NCBI GenBank assembly: GCA_014529385.2
Contig: CM043953.1
Coordinates: forward strand, 112,224,549-112,288,548
Length of the DNA: 64,000 bases
Reading direction: 5' to 3'
DNA from: Adiantum capillus-veneris
Lineage: Eukaryota; Streptophyta; Polypodiopsida; Polypodiales; Pteridaceae
Shown here: positions 32,940 to 44,019 of the stretch, piece after piece
Layout: each line of letters starts with the position of its first letter
Position numbering within the stretch: the stretch's first letter is position 1
Notes under the pieces: model-generated
What the model was told of the DNA's origin: nothing
Seen by the model: the letters and a program-made list of their open reading frames with translations, nothing else
The model's database searches: none
Program-made: the position numbers and the translations under genes

Positions 32940-33120
32940 ATAACTCTCTTCTTCTTGTGTGTGTGCGCATGTGTGGATGTGTGTGCCAATAAGAAGAGAT
33001 AAATGGTATAACCTTTCTATCACCCATGCCAAGTATGATAGATTGGTTATGCCATTTCCCTCTTGAATAATAGGTCTTGAGTTCAACTCCTCGTCGGCTA
33101 GATCTTTAGGTCTTTTAATT
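32940..33120 (+). other. CACTA segment with tRNA-like B box
   Basis: GAGTTCAACTCC near 33070 matches a pol III B box. TAGATTGGTTATG near 33040 is a loose A box at tRNA-like spacing. Possibly a tRNA-derived SINE fragment carried in the element. It is present inverted in copy 2 at about 62610-62720. Confidence 0.35.
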
Positions 33121-33149
33121 TTAATTAGTTTCCTACGACGTTAAATTAA

Positions 33150-33381
33150 TTTCTCTCTCTTTCTCTCTCAATGTGTGTGCGTTTTTTTGTTTATGCATGT
33201 TTTCTCTCTCTTTTCCTCTCTCAATGTGTGCGTTTTTTGTTTATGCATGTTCTCTCTCTCTTTTCATCTCTCAATGTGTGCGTTTTTTGTTTATGCATGC
33301 TCTCTCTCTCTTTTCCTCTCTCAATGTGTGTGTGCATTTTTTGTTTATGTATGTGTGTGTGCGTTTTTGTTTATATTTGTA

Positions 33382-33423
<42 letters not shown>

Positions 33424-33430
33424 AACACTA

Positions 33431-33499
<69 letters not shown>

Positions 33500-33600
33500 A
33501 AGAGGGGAAGGGAACATGAGAGTGAGGAGAGGGAAGGAGCATACCTAGCTCTCCTTCCTCTCCTCGTCTGTGTGTGTGTGTGTGGAGAAGAAAGAGAGAG
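33150..33600. repeat. Microsatellite-rich CACTA segment
   Basis: Near-tandem units of ATGTGTGCGTTTTTTG + TTTATGCATG + CT tracts (about 33170-33330), followed by (CT)n, (GT)n and (GA)n. All six-frame open stretches here are repeat artefacts. Confidence 0.9.
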
Positions 33601-33706
33601 AGATAGAGAGAGGGAGAGCGTTACCTGCTCTTGCTTGAGGGCGCCGAAAAACTCAGATCTGAGATCTAAGTTTTTGGGCGCTCTCTGTTATTTTTTTAGC
33701 CCAGGC

Positions 33707-33764
33707 GGCGTCGCTATGAGCGTCGCAAATTTACTTGTAAATTTGCGACGCTCATAGCGACGCC
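33707..33764. repeat. Perfect 28-bp-arm palindrome near CACTA end
   Basis: The arm begins GGCGTCGCTATGAGCG and ends AAATTTAC, with loop TT and an exact reverse complement. Each arm contains the subterminal CGTCGCTA motif. In copy 2 (about 61952-62010) two positions no longer pair. Confidence 0.95.
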
Positions 33765-33828
33765 GGGATTTTTTTTTTGAGTATCGTTGTGTGAGCGTCG
33801 CTAATATGGATAGCCTCTTGTAGTGCAA

Positions 33829-35827
33829 AGGCTTTGTTTACACCAAATTCAATAATAGCCTCTCGTATCAAAGACTTGATACGATTGCAGCAGTCCATTG
33901 CTGTTTTCTACAATTTGAGTGATGCAGGTTAGTTTAGGGTTTCCTACATGCTCTATGATGTGTCATAACATGCATTCTGAGGCTTTATATTTCTAGCAGT
34001 TCTTGAAGGCAAACTTGTGTTTGTGCTGAAGTTGGATCTGGGGGGGTTCACTATGTGTAAAACTACCATATCACGTGCGTTCAAGACATGTTTGTAAAAC
34101 CCCTTATCTGTGAAATTTTTTATGAATATAATGTACCCTTTTAATTTAAAATCTGTAGGTTTTGTTCAAATTTGAAAAAAACAATACCCTTTTGTATATA
34201 TATTTATGTAAGTTTCAAGAACTTTAAATACCCTTCTGTTGAACTCACGTGATAGGTTATATTTTTAGTAGGTGACGTCCACGGGAGTTGGATGAGTGTG
34301 TAATTGTAAAAGGAAGAAAGTTGGAGAGAATGAGCATCACGCTTATGAATGAAGCCCTAGCTTATGCCAAGCAATCTTGTTGTTCGAGTGAAGCGACAAA
34401 GCCCTCTTTTAGTGTGCAATCAGAGAAGGATATACGGTGGCTTGGTGCAATTGAAGTTCCGAAAGAGACACATGGAGTCCTTGCATGGATTTTTAGTAGA
34501 ATCCCATGGGTCACAGAGGTCATTAAAGCTCAAATAAACGGTGAGAAGCTCATGGTTCCAGGGCGTGGGGAGTTTGATGTTGAATGGCATTTAGGTGGTG
34601 ATCTAAAGACCATAAAGTGCATGCTTGGATGCAAACAAGGTGAAAATTCTTTACTTCCCTACCCATTCTGTGTGAAAGGGCACAAGACAAGTCGAGCAAC
34701 TCAAGTGGAAGGTCAAGACTTCGTTTCTTTCATGTGATATGCTGCCCAATATAGATAGCAAAGATCCTGGGTGGAACCCCATAATTCCCTTCTCCCTCAA
34801 CAATGTTCACTTTGTACATTCCATGCGTTTATGTGAATATTTGATAGGATGCTAAATCATCACATTGATTATGCTTTCACAATGAAGCCCCTTCAACGAT
34901 CAAAAGACTCCTTGCAGGGCGTGGAGACGCTCCATAATGAGATTTGATGTCACCGATCAAGGGTGAACATTGTAGTAGAGACTTGTAGGGAGAAGACATA
35001 TGAGGTTGCACAGAAGGTTTCCATGAATGGAGCCAAGGCACGTTGATTTTTCAAGAAGATGTCAAAGTCTGCAATGCAGGTACACAAGGCAAGTGTCGAT
35101 CTAGCAAGTGAGAAGAGGTGGGAGTTGTGGAAGATTTGTTTTCATGCATGACGGACAAAGATCCCAATGTGGAGGTTGCTAACCAACGCAAGCTAGTATG
35201 ATCATCCTTCCAAAAGGTTGTGCAATTGATGAATCTTTTAAGCACCACCGTTGAACAATGGGAGGAGTTAAAGAAGGTGCTTTATGAGTTCACAAAGGCC
35301 GCTAAGGACGGATGGTCTGAAAGCAAGATTACACACTACATGTTTGGATTCAATAGATATGCAATGTTTGAAAATGCAACTTTTCTATTGTCTTGTCTTC
35401 TTTTTGGTTGTTTTAGCACATTATCTATGTGCATCGTGCATACTACATGGACCGCTATGGTTCACTTGATATATGGAGTACACAAGGCATGGAGAAGTCC
35501 CACTATCGAGCAAAAGGAGTCTACTTCAAGAATACTCGGCATGGTGGTGGTGGTTCACACTCCAACTACCTCCAAGAGATGTTTAACCGGTTTTCTAGGC
35601 ACACCTTTGGGAGAACTCGCACTATTGAGAAGGCAAGAGAGTCGATGTTAGCAAAGCAGTTACACAAGGCCTCTCGTATTGCAACATCCAAGAAGTGGAA
35701 ACGCTCGCGAGAGACCCTGGCCATGAGGCTTGGCGTGCAACTAAGGATCAAAATGGTAGCGTTTGGGTGTCACGTCAGCCGCCCGCATGATCCAGGTTTA
35801 CTTGTTAAATTCGATTGGTTTATTTGA
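33829..35827 (+). pseudogene. Unrecognised gene, 3' part; transposase-like
   Basis: This continues the frame broken by CACTA: KALFTPNSIIASRIKDLIRL and a probable splice donor at 33928. After an intron-like gap, 34288-34737 reads KLERMSITLMNEALAYAKQS, then FDVEWHLGGDLKTIKCMLGC and LLPYPFCVKGHK. Later pieces, in shifted frames with stops, read DPGWNPIIPFSLNNVHF, EQWEELKKVLYEFTKAAKDG and MDRYGSLDIWSTQGMEKSHY. Acidic residues in conserved-looking contexts (VEWHLGGD; GMEKSH) suggest a DDE-type nuclease, but this is inference and I cannot name the superfamily. Multiple frameshifts make it a pseudogene. Confidence 0.55.
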
Positions 35828-35932
35828 GTTTTTTACTTAATTGGCCTCATACTGTGAAAGGGCCCACATCCCAAAAACCCCTATTTAAAGGTTTAAGCCC
35901 TTATTTTGTCATTTTCCATACTAGGTGCTACC

Positions 35933-36795
35933 ATGGAAAGAACAAAACAAACGACAAGACTGAATATCCTGAGGGCCCGGATGGCCAACGAATCCCAACT
36001 GCAGCACAAGAAGCTAGAACTTCATAAGTTTAAGGTGAGCTCCACACAAAAGAAGCTGGAGCTTCAAATCAACATAGCCAGTCCTCTACAGCAGGAAAAG
36101 AAAGAAGGAAGCATCGCCTTGTTCTCTATTCATCGGTCTCCAACGATTCTGAGGGCAACACGATGGATGAGAGAGACCAAGGCAAAGAAAGAAATAACCA
36201 CAAACAGTGGTCAGAAGGCTCCGAAGAGACGCAAACGGATGATGATCCCCCATGGGTTGGCATCGAAATACAAACTTATGCTGCTCACATGTCTATTGGG
36301 GATAAGACACTCCCTAAAGGGAGTGGACCCAAACCATCAAATCTGCACAATAGTGAAGAGCATGAATTAGATGAAGTGTGGGTGGACTCGGAATATGAGG
36401 TGCTTGAGGTGCCTGTGCGGCCGAAAAAGAGGAAGAGAATTGTCTACAAGAAGAGGAAGCAAGATGACACAACTCGTGCAACAAATGCACCTCCCCGTTG
36501 ACCTCAGAAGGTGCTATAGTGTAGCTATGCATTTGCGGAGATTTTCCACTATCAGAAGAGCACCGAGCTCTTGATTCGGAGGACCCCTTTTGCAAGGCTT
36601 TGCAGGGAGGTTTTGCAAATGTACAACACTAAGTTTTGGATGGGCGTCGTGGCCATAGAGGCTGTCCAAGAGGCATCATAGCAATATCTAACTAGCATAT
36701 TCGAGGATGCGAACCTATGTGCCATCCATGGAAAGCATGTAACGATTATTCCCAAGGATATGCAGCTTGCTCACCATTTGCGCCATGAGCATTAG
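35933..36795 (+). pseudogene. Histone H3-like gene with long N-terminal tail, broken
   Basis: Starts at an ATG in good context (ACCATGG) with MERTKQTTR, close to the H3 N-terminus ARTKQTAR. A long charged middle (about 185 codons, with WVDSEYEVLEV and PKKRKRIVYKKRKQ) follows in changing frames. The C-terminus (36535-36795) is an unmistakable histone fold: YQKSTELLIRRTPFARLCRE, then VVAIEAVQEAS, a TAG codon, [20 protein letters not shown] and [11 protein letters not shown]-stop. A missing base near 36537 and the internal TAG disable it. Loop 1 has the canonical H3 length and LCAIH...TIIPKD is H3-like, so it is not an obvious CENH3. Its closeness to the transposase-like gene suggests, but does not prove, co-mobilisation. 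Confidence 0.85.
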
Positions 36796-37093
36796 CTTGT
36801 AATTAGTCATCAAACCATTTTTGTATTTACGAAACTTCCAAGATTGGGAGGAATTTGAATATAAGCATATTTTGATTGTATACTCCACTCTTTGTGCATT
36901 GTATTGCTTTAATTGTGTACCATGCGATGTAACAGTGGTCCATGTTTTGTCTACCTTCTTTTGTATGTATGTAGCTTAAATCTTGGCATTGGGAAAACTT
37001 GCCTACGTTAAGCACCTTGGCTAAGTCAAGCATGCAGTTCCTGAAACATCCAAGCTATGTGAAGCACTGATGCAACCCCAATATCTTGAATGC
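36796..37093. other. No gene seen
   Basis: AT-rich sequence between the H3-like pseudogene and the first hairpin element. Possibly the 3' untranslated region of the former. Confidence 0.4.
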
Positions 37094-37263
37094 ATGGTAA
37101 AAGTTTCTGGAAAGCCTTGAAATGCCCCCAAAATGGCTACCACAAGGGCGCGCATTTGGTGCTTACACAGGCCAATGAAGGTACCAAATAGCGCCCTTGT
37201 GGCAGCCATTTTTAGGGCCTGCCAAGGTCTTTCTAAAGCTTTCAAGGATGTTTTTCCCTGCAT
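37094..37263. mobile_element. Hairpin MITE-like element, copy 1
   Basis: 170 bp that folds on itself. The left arm starts ATGGTAAAAG and reaches GGGCGCGCATTTGGT (37160). The right arm runs from ACCAAATAGCGCCC (37183) to CCCTGCAT. The loop is about 22 nt. Both arms carry the core CCACAAGGGCG, shared with copy 2. Confidence 0.75.
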
Positions 37264-37471
37264 TTAGGATATTTCCCTTGCTTCAACTCTTCAAATAGCC
37301 TGGATGCATCAGGAAGTGTATGTCCCACTAAGTCAATGTATAGAATTTTTGAAGCATACATGTAATTAGTTTTGGCTTTGCAACTGAAATTTATTTGGAC
37401 TTGTACAACGGCTTGGTTATGAAAGGATATATGGTTGGAGTGAATGTTGGTTAGCCATTTTGTCTTAATTC

Positions 37472-37647
37472 ATGGTAAAAGTTATTGATATGCCTTTTAA
37501 AGGGCTTGAGATGCTCCAAGATGGGTTGCCACAAGGGCGCGCATTTTCCCCTTCCATATGCTTATGGAGGACCCAGATGCACGCCCTTGTGGCAGCCCAT
37601 TTTGGGCCTCCCAAGCCCTTTTGTAGGCATATCAATAACTTTCCCAT
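37472..37647. mobile_element. Hairpin MITE-like element, copy 2
   Basis: 176 bp with better-matched ends: GTTATTGATATGCC pairs with GGCATATCAATAAC, and the arms extend about 68 bp with few mismatches through the core CCACAAGGGCG. It is the same family as copy 1, about 200 bp away. A small-RNA hairpin is the alternative reading. Confidence 0.8.
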
Positions 37648-37731
37648 AATTTAATGCAAGTTGGCCAGCCAACATGCTTTCCAACCCAGCATGCATCAAA
37701 AACTGCATGATTCATTAAGCAAGGGTGCTTC

Positions 37732-38666
37732 TCATAAACTTGTGCGTTTAGCCAAACACATGGCTTGCACGGACACAAAATCCTTCTTAGAGACCTTGGT
37801 CTGCTTGGCCGCTGCCACCTCGGCTTGTGCAATTGGCACTGTGTCCACCACAGTATTCCCCATGGGAAGTAGGAGATCATCATCATGGGATGTGGTGGTA
37901 TCAACCTCAAACTTGCCATGGGCATCAAGGATGGCGGAACACTCATCCATGCAAAGCTCAAAGGATTTCTCCAAATCATGTAAAAACACAAACTCCTTCC
38001 CACCCACCACAATGGAGGAGAAACGGGTAATCTCTACCTGAGGGATGGCATCCCGAGTGCTCGCTCCTTCTGGCGGCCCCGAGGATGAACCGAAAATTGG
38101 AGAGGCCTCCAAGAGGCCTTAAATCCCTACATGGTAGGTCAAGGCAAGCGTCCTCTCCTCTGCGGATGTGTCAATTGGTGTGGGCTTGGGGTCCTTCACA
38201 TCCGCCAGAACCCCGTCGATCTGCAACTATGGTAGCACTACGTCAGGTCCTTCTGGGCACTCGTGAAGGAGGAAGATCATTATGGCCTGGACAGAGAAAA
38301 ATGTGTTTCCAATCTTCCCCTTACGCATTCTTTGCACACATCATCATCATCTTCAAGCCGCACATATTGTCCAAGGGGTAGTGTTTTGGTGGCAAAGCGA
38401 GCAAGCCGCTGATGAAATGGCGTGTCCCCTTTGTAGATGTGGTGCAAAAGGCCCTCAGGGACCCCTTTCCCTTGCCAGTTTGGTAACTCAACAGTGAACC
38501 TCCCCATGCACGTGGAAATGTATGAAGTGATGTGCTCAAGAGATTAAGAGTGGAGGGTCAAGGTGGTTTCCAAATCGGGTTGGGTTGTGAAAAATGCATG
38601 AAGCTGAGGGCGAGTTGCATGCCCAGCCTCACTAAGGAATGCATCTAAAGCACTAGCTGCATCCAT
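37732..38666 (-). pseudogene. Unrecognised gene, three stops and a frameshift
   Basis: From MDAASALDAFLSEAGHATRP (ATG at 38666) one frame, with a single TAA, reaches CMGRFTVELPNWQGKGVPEG and RLEDDDDVCKECVRGRLETH (stop 38280). A shifted frame continues with MIFLLHECPEGPDVVL and, after a second stop, ends with ITRFSSIVVGGKEFVFLHDL and KKDFVSVQAMCLAKR at 37732. Composition and the long reading stretches look like a real ancestral gene of about 310 codons. No family is recognised. It lies head-to-tail with the next minus-strand gene and may be its downstream partner. Confidence 0.5.
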
Positions 38667-38896
38667 GCTTTCTCTTTGCGTAACTGGGTATGCTAGGTCT
38701 CTCTACAATGCTGGGATATGGTAAAATTAGGAGGTGGTCCCCCTTTTATAGACATATTCCATCTCAAAAAAATAAAAAATATGCGTTTTAAAATTAAAAT
38801 TACACAACACCTTAAAACTCAAGTACAACATCCTAAAAATTTTCAAAAGCTTTAATAAAATATCAAGTACGTAAAAGAGTAAAGTTACAAGCGAAT

Positions 38897-40312
38897 TCAC
38901 TTAGAGAAGATGACTTCGTCTGTAGCCCAATCTTTGGAAACAAGCATAGTGGCCTCCAGCCGCCTTCCAATCTACACAACCAAAAATGGGCAATCAAGAA
39001 AAAAATACCGGAAAATTTTAAGAAAAGGTAGCAAATCAAGCACAAAGTAGACCTTGCGTTGTTCCAGTTTGAAACTTGCATTGCTGACATCCTCGAACCC
39101 CATTATGACAAAATGTTCCCAAAGATTGGCAAGAGTCCAATGCGGGTTCACTGCAACCACCTCCATCTCATTATTGGGCATGCAGACATGAATTTCAAAG
39201 GATTGAACCTCTTCAGCCGTCAGCTGCAAGGGTATCCATTTTCCACGTTTTTGCATCCACCTTTAGTAGCTAAACTATGCATACAAGGTGTACCTTGCCT
39301 TCAAATATCGAATGCAAAGCTGTGTGGGGAACACATTGCACTTGTAACGGTCACCATCATGCAAACCGTCAACATAGCCCCAATAGACACCTAGAATGGT
39401 TTCCATTGCATCTACGTCAACTTTTTTGCAAACAAACATTGTCGGTGTTTCCACAATTGGCAGAGAGCGGAATGCATGCACAAACAAATGGATGGGACAA
39501 TGCCAACTGAGACCCACCGATCTGGTTGCCTTACCAAACTTTAGGGACCCTTGGAAACCTTGCAACACCTTGCACTTGAAAGAAAGCAAGGCCCAATGGT
39601 CTGGAGTTGGCCATTTTGCACTTTGCAATGAGGGTGTCTCCAAGGCTTCTAACCTACCATAGCTTTGGCTTGACTTCGGTACCAAGTACTTGTGGGAGTA
39701 CATGAATATTCGCTGCTTGGTAAGTTTTTTCGATGAGACATTAGGAAACATAAGCTCCCCAATGTGAGTATGCACAACCATGAATGTGCCTGAGAGGCAC
39801 TCAAGCGGCTGTTCCTCAACTAAGCTGGATGGAAAAACATCTTTACAAATGCCCTTAGTCAAACAAAATGATCGCATGCACATTAAACATGATATATGCA
39901 TGGGATAACTAAACCATGAAGACTTAGAATGAGGTGCAAATTGAGTTGAAGCTCTCTGCAGGTGGATCTCAACTGCACTGTACAGGTGTTCCATGATGGC
40001 CACCATTCCCGACTTGGTTTCTTTGAATGCCAATAGTCTTCCCTTCCAATGGCGTCCAGTACACATCGACATCGTACGCGATGAGGTCCAACACTGGACG
40101 GTTGCATGTAGACGCATAAACCCTTCTTGAATACGTGTGGGATCCATCCCCCCTCTGAATTTTTTGTGTTGTGCAACACAATCTCCTGTGTCTCTGGTTT
40201 GTGTCTCTTGTTTGGGTTGTCTATGCGTGTTAGAGGTGGCCATGCTTGGGAAGTTAGGCTTAGGAAGGGATTGGGAATGGGTTGGAGGAAGGTGAGGGAG
40301 AGAAGTGAGCAA
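38897..40312 (-). pseudogene. Unrecognised two-exon gene, broken
   Basis: The first long frame (40312-39275; internal Met MATSNTHRQPKQETQ at 40243) includes CVAQHKKFRGGMDPTRIQEG, PLECLSGTFMVVHTHIGELM and VDVDAMETILGVYWGYVDGL. Around 40130-39960 the better reading seems to be in other frames (LDLIAYDVDVYWTPLEGK), suggesting paired indels. Beyond a stop at 39275 it resumes with KRGKWIPLQLTAEEVQSFEI. An intron (39052-38972, AAG|GTCTAC...GTAG|A) then joins in frame to IGRRLEATMLVSKDWATDEV and a stop at 38897. Family unknown. Confidence 0.5.
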
Positions 40313-41098
40313 GGCTGTGGGATATTGTGTGTGGGTACTACGGAGAGAGAATGAGGATGTGAGGGGAGGGTGAGGTGAGCTGCCTATGGTGGCTTTGACA
40401 ATAGAGATAGAGAAAGAGGGGAGGAGTGAGAGGTAGAGAGGATAGTGGTGAGCTGTGGGCTATGGGGTGTGGGACTGTAGAGGGTTGATGGAGGTGTGAG
40501 AGAAGGGAGAGCTATGGAGAAAGGAAGAGAGTGGTGGAAAGCTTTTGGCGATGGCTGCCTTGACTGTAGAGAGAGAATGGGAGGAGGGAGAAGAGAGAGA
40601 GTGTGGGAGAGAAAAGTAGTGATAGAGGGAGAGAAAAGTGATTTTGGGAGGGGAATTTTACTTTTTGAAGTTAGTATATGTTTTGGGATAGTTTTGGAGG
40701 CAAATGAGTCAATTTTGACACTTTTATAAACGTTTCATTGTTTAGGGTTTTTAAGCCTGCACATTTTTTCTTTTGGGGGGGTCCCTCTCTCTTTTATGAC
40801 ACCTCTTTCCCCCTTTTACCCCCCCCCCCCCCCCCCCCCCCCCCCCCGCCCACTCTCTAAGAACCAAGCTTGAAGAGGGAGAAAATTAGGTTGCACCCCT
40901 ACCATTCCTCCCCCTCTAGGTGATATCCCAAGAGCCCTCTCATTGGTTCTCCCTTCAGCCTTCACTAATCAAAAAGGCCCAAGGAGAGTACATATTTTCC
41001 CTAATGACTGGTCCCTCTTTAGTCCATGTTTTAATGAATATACTACTTTGTATTTGACACACATATATATATAAATATAAATATAAATAAATAAATAA

Positions 41099-41132
<34 letters not shown>

Positions 41133-41271
41133 CGTGCTTCACCAATAGACTACACCGATCCTCAATGGCGATCATGGCTAAGGCAATGGCAGCAACTATG
41201 AATCCTCTACTGATGATCTACATCCACTAACAATCAACATTTTCTACACATAGACTCCTAGTCTATATTGG

Positions 41272-41345
<74 letters not shown>

Positions 41346-41904
41346 CATTCACCCACCTACGGTCATGTCCAAACCTGAAGATTTTGTGATCTCCAAGGAT
41401 GCAATGAGCTAGGCTAGAAAGTGATATGACCTTTGGGGTTGCTTGCTGCACCTACTAGCACCACTTTGTTTTAAAATCCATCACTATTATACATTCTCTC
41501 ACCCCTCATGCTTCTTGGCTTAGACTACGTACATTGCCTACGTTACTTTTCTCCTCTAGATCCTCCCCTACCCCAACCCTCTGCCTCTTGCCCTTCCACC
41601 TACCTCACCTTGCTCCCTCATGAAGAACGTTTTTTGCTTTTGTGTGGATTCTACCAAAATTGAAGGGGTGATGAAACCCTTGAGAATCACTACACGGCAA
41701 AACACCAAGTAAGGTGAAAATCGGAGAGGGGATGCCAAGCTAGGCGGACAATATGGCGGTTTTCTCATGCATAGGGTCACAAGTATCCCCTCCAACCCAA
41801 GTCTACAAGCATTGCCACCCCCTTGTAGCAACACATGCTATGGAAAAATCTTAGGATCTTGCTTCAATGTGACAAAGCCTCCTCATGTGCTCATGTAGGC
41901 TACT
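40313..41904. other. Non-coding, simple repeats
   Basis: G/A-rich sequence to 40640, a poly-C tract of about 29 (40819-40847), an AT-rich microsatellite (41060-41120) and (GA)n at 41275-41341. No gene recognised. Confidence 0.6.
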
Positions 41905-43048
41905 TTTCAAGAGTTTTTTGGAGCAAGGGATTGCGCATATGTACATACACATGCATGCTGCATCGAATAAAGGATTGCCCATTTTCGAGAGCCAGGTAGT
42001 TACGTGGGGCCCACATGTGTACAGGTAGGACAACATGTACATAGTGCATCGGATTTCACTATCACCAGTACCTGTGTGTTTTTTCTATAATAATGAGGAT
42101 TTGGTGGTGCGTAAAACTTCTCTAGGAAGCCATCCACGGGCCGACGATATGAGGTAAGCAGGTGCGTCAGATGGCATCTAGTGGCATCAAGAGGTCGAAT
42201 GGGGTCAATACTTGCACGAGGATAAGTACGAACACAAAGTGGGTGTTTTTTTGTGATGAATTATGCAAATGGTCATCATGAGGACCATCTTTTGGGGCCA
42301 CTTCACGTGGTGGCGGGATGCATTATTGGAAAACGTTGAGTGCCAGGTGTGCAGATGGATGCAGCAGGGTGACAACTATGTACTACGAGGCCACTTTTTG
42401 GCCTCGTTTGAGGTCAACTAAAAGGCCGAGGGTGCCCAAGTAATAAAGCTAAGTGTGGGAACTGAAAAACCTGAGAGAAGACCAAAAAAAAAGTGGAGAG
42501 AAGAGGAGGAACAGCCGCAACTGAGTTTTTGCTGTTTTTGGAGCCTGTTTTGGCCATAAACTGCTCATCCGAGGTCGGATTTGAGCACTTTGACATTGTA
42601 GACTGGGGTTTTGGTCCGTTCCAAACGTGATGGCTCTGTCCATTCTACAAAAATCCTCAATGTGTTTCTGTTGTGTTGGCTGTGTAAGTTTCTCCTATTA
42701 GCAAAGCTTCTACTCCAATTTGTGATTGTATCTGGCATATTTTACCCATATTGTGTGAGCTGTTTGCCCCATGGGTGTTGGCCCAAGATCAATTGTATCT
42801 AAACATCCAAAATTCTCCTCTTTTGAGCTGAGTTTTTTGGGTTTGTGCATGTGTGTGTGTCTCTCTCTGTGTGGAGTGGGCAAATGAATAGTCTCTCTCC
42901 TGTCACTCCATCGGTGTGTTCCCTGTCTCGGCCAGGTGGGTTGTGTAAGCCTAGTGGTGCGCCATAGTGTGTGTGTGTGTGTGTGTCATCCCAAGAGTGT
43001 GTGTCAGGTCATTATAGAGGCGTTGTGTGTGTTTTCATCCCTCTCACA
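41905..43048 (+). repeat. Tat-type 5' LTR
   Basis: Direct repeat of 51942-53133: shared TTTTTTGGAGCAAG, ATGTACATAC, GATGGCATCTAGTGGCATCA, CCGAGGGTGCCCAAGTAATA and GCGCCATAGTGTGTG. It ends near CTCTCACA, just before the putative primer site. Confidence 0.85.
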
Positions 43049-43053
43049 TTCTT

Positions 43054-43070
43054 TTGGTGCCCCCACAGAG
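43054..43070 (+). promoter_or_regulatory. Putative Tat primer-binding site
   Basis: TTGGTGCCCCCACAGAG starts 5 bases after the LTR end. The position and the TGGxGCC start suit a primer site, but I cannot assign the tRNA. Confidence 0.45.
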
Positions 43071-44019
43071 GATCTTCTTCGAGTACCTTCAGCTTTCGGG
43101 ATTACAGGTTATAGTTTACAGGTTACAGGAACAGGTACAGGTAGCTGGAGTAGAGTGATACACTGGCAGTTGCCGTGGGTATGCATGATTTGGCATCTGT
43201 TTGAGCGCATTATTTGGTACTGTACGTTACTTGTGGATACTGCCATTGGACGCCTTTGTGGAGCCATACTTGGTTTTATTTGGGAGTCCCAGCCATTTCA
43301 GAGACTTGGTCCGAAAGATAATCATTTATGACACTTGACTATACGAGATTCGCATAAGACTTCGTGAGAGGGTCGATAGCGTGAGGTTTTATTGAGCTAG
43401 GGGATTCTCAAATGTGAGATCCTTTCGGTGATATAGGTGGCTGGAGCACCCTTTTCGTGACCTCGCCATAGGCTATGTACTAGTGATTCCTACTTGATGC
43501 TCGGGTTCTATTGTTGGTAGTTTATGCATACATATACAGACTATATTTTGGGTTCTCACTGCTCTACTTCTGGGGGAACTTTGTCAAAAATTTTCCAAGT
43601 TATGATGGATTGTTTTTTAGTCATTTAAGCCATTTATGTTGTTATGCTGCTGAAATTTTGGCAAAATCAGAGGATAAGTCAAGTGTGCCTTTTTGGAAGT
43701 TGTATGGTTGGCTTTAATGGATGATCAAAACGGACCTCTTCACTCCTTTTCATTTAACACAAAGAATCCAAATAAATGTTCATGTGTCCAGGAAGATTTT
43801 TTCCAATAGCGCATAGTCTTTATGTTCGGGCCAAGAAGATACGAGAGATACTAGAATGTCCTTTGCCTGTTGTAATTCCAATGATTAACTATGAAAACTC
43901 ATTTGATGTGCATGTGTTTGTCCTTATCTAAAGTTGAGCTCCATTGAAGTTTCTGGGGATTGGGTCAGTAAACAGTTTGGGTTCTTGCACGTGTGTTCGA
44001 AGGGGTTCTCAAAGCATCG
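43071..44019 (+). other. Tat 5' leader
   Basis: Untranslated region between the primer site and gag. No gene seen. Confidence 0.5.

Larger units (their letters stand above)
27065..33825 (-). mobile_element. CACTA (En/Spm) transposon, copy 1
   Basis: 6761 bp with termini CACTACAAGAGG (27065) and CCTCTTGTAGTG (ending 33825) and a perfect 3-bp target duplication CAA (27062-27064 and 33826-33828). Subterminal regions are rich in TAGCGACG/CGTCGCTA repeats, the expected transposase-binding sites. It carries a seven-exon transposase gene and a captured HIPP segment, both minus strand. Removal restores an open frame in the host sequence, so it is an insertion into a coding exon. A second copy in the opposite orientation starts at 61890. 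Confidence 0.96.

Noticed and set aside
33171-33757. Several overlapping Cys/Leu/Ser-rich frames on both strands (also 62045-62554)
   Set aside because: They span CT, GT and GA microsatellites in the CACTA element and appear in all frames; no gene.
35933-36795. CENH3 (centromeric histone) for the H3-like gene
   Set aside because: Loop 1 has canonical H3 length and the C-terminal half follows H3, not CENH3. A long tail alone is not enough.
40819-40847. Poly-C tract as a biological signal
   Set aside because: Simple homopolymer next to low-complexity sequence; may also be affected by sequencing error.
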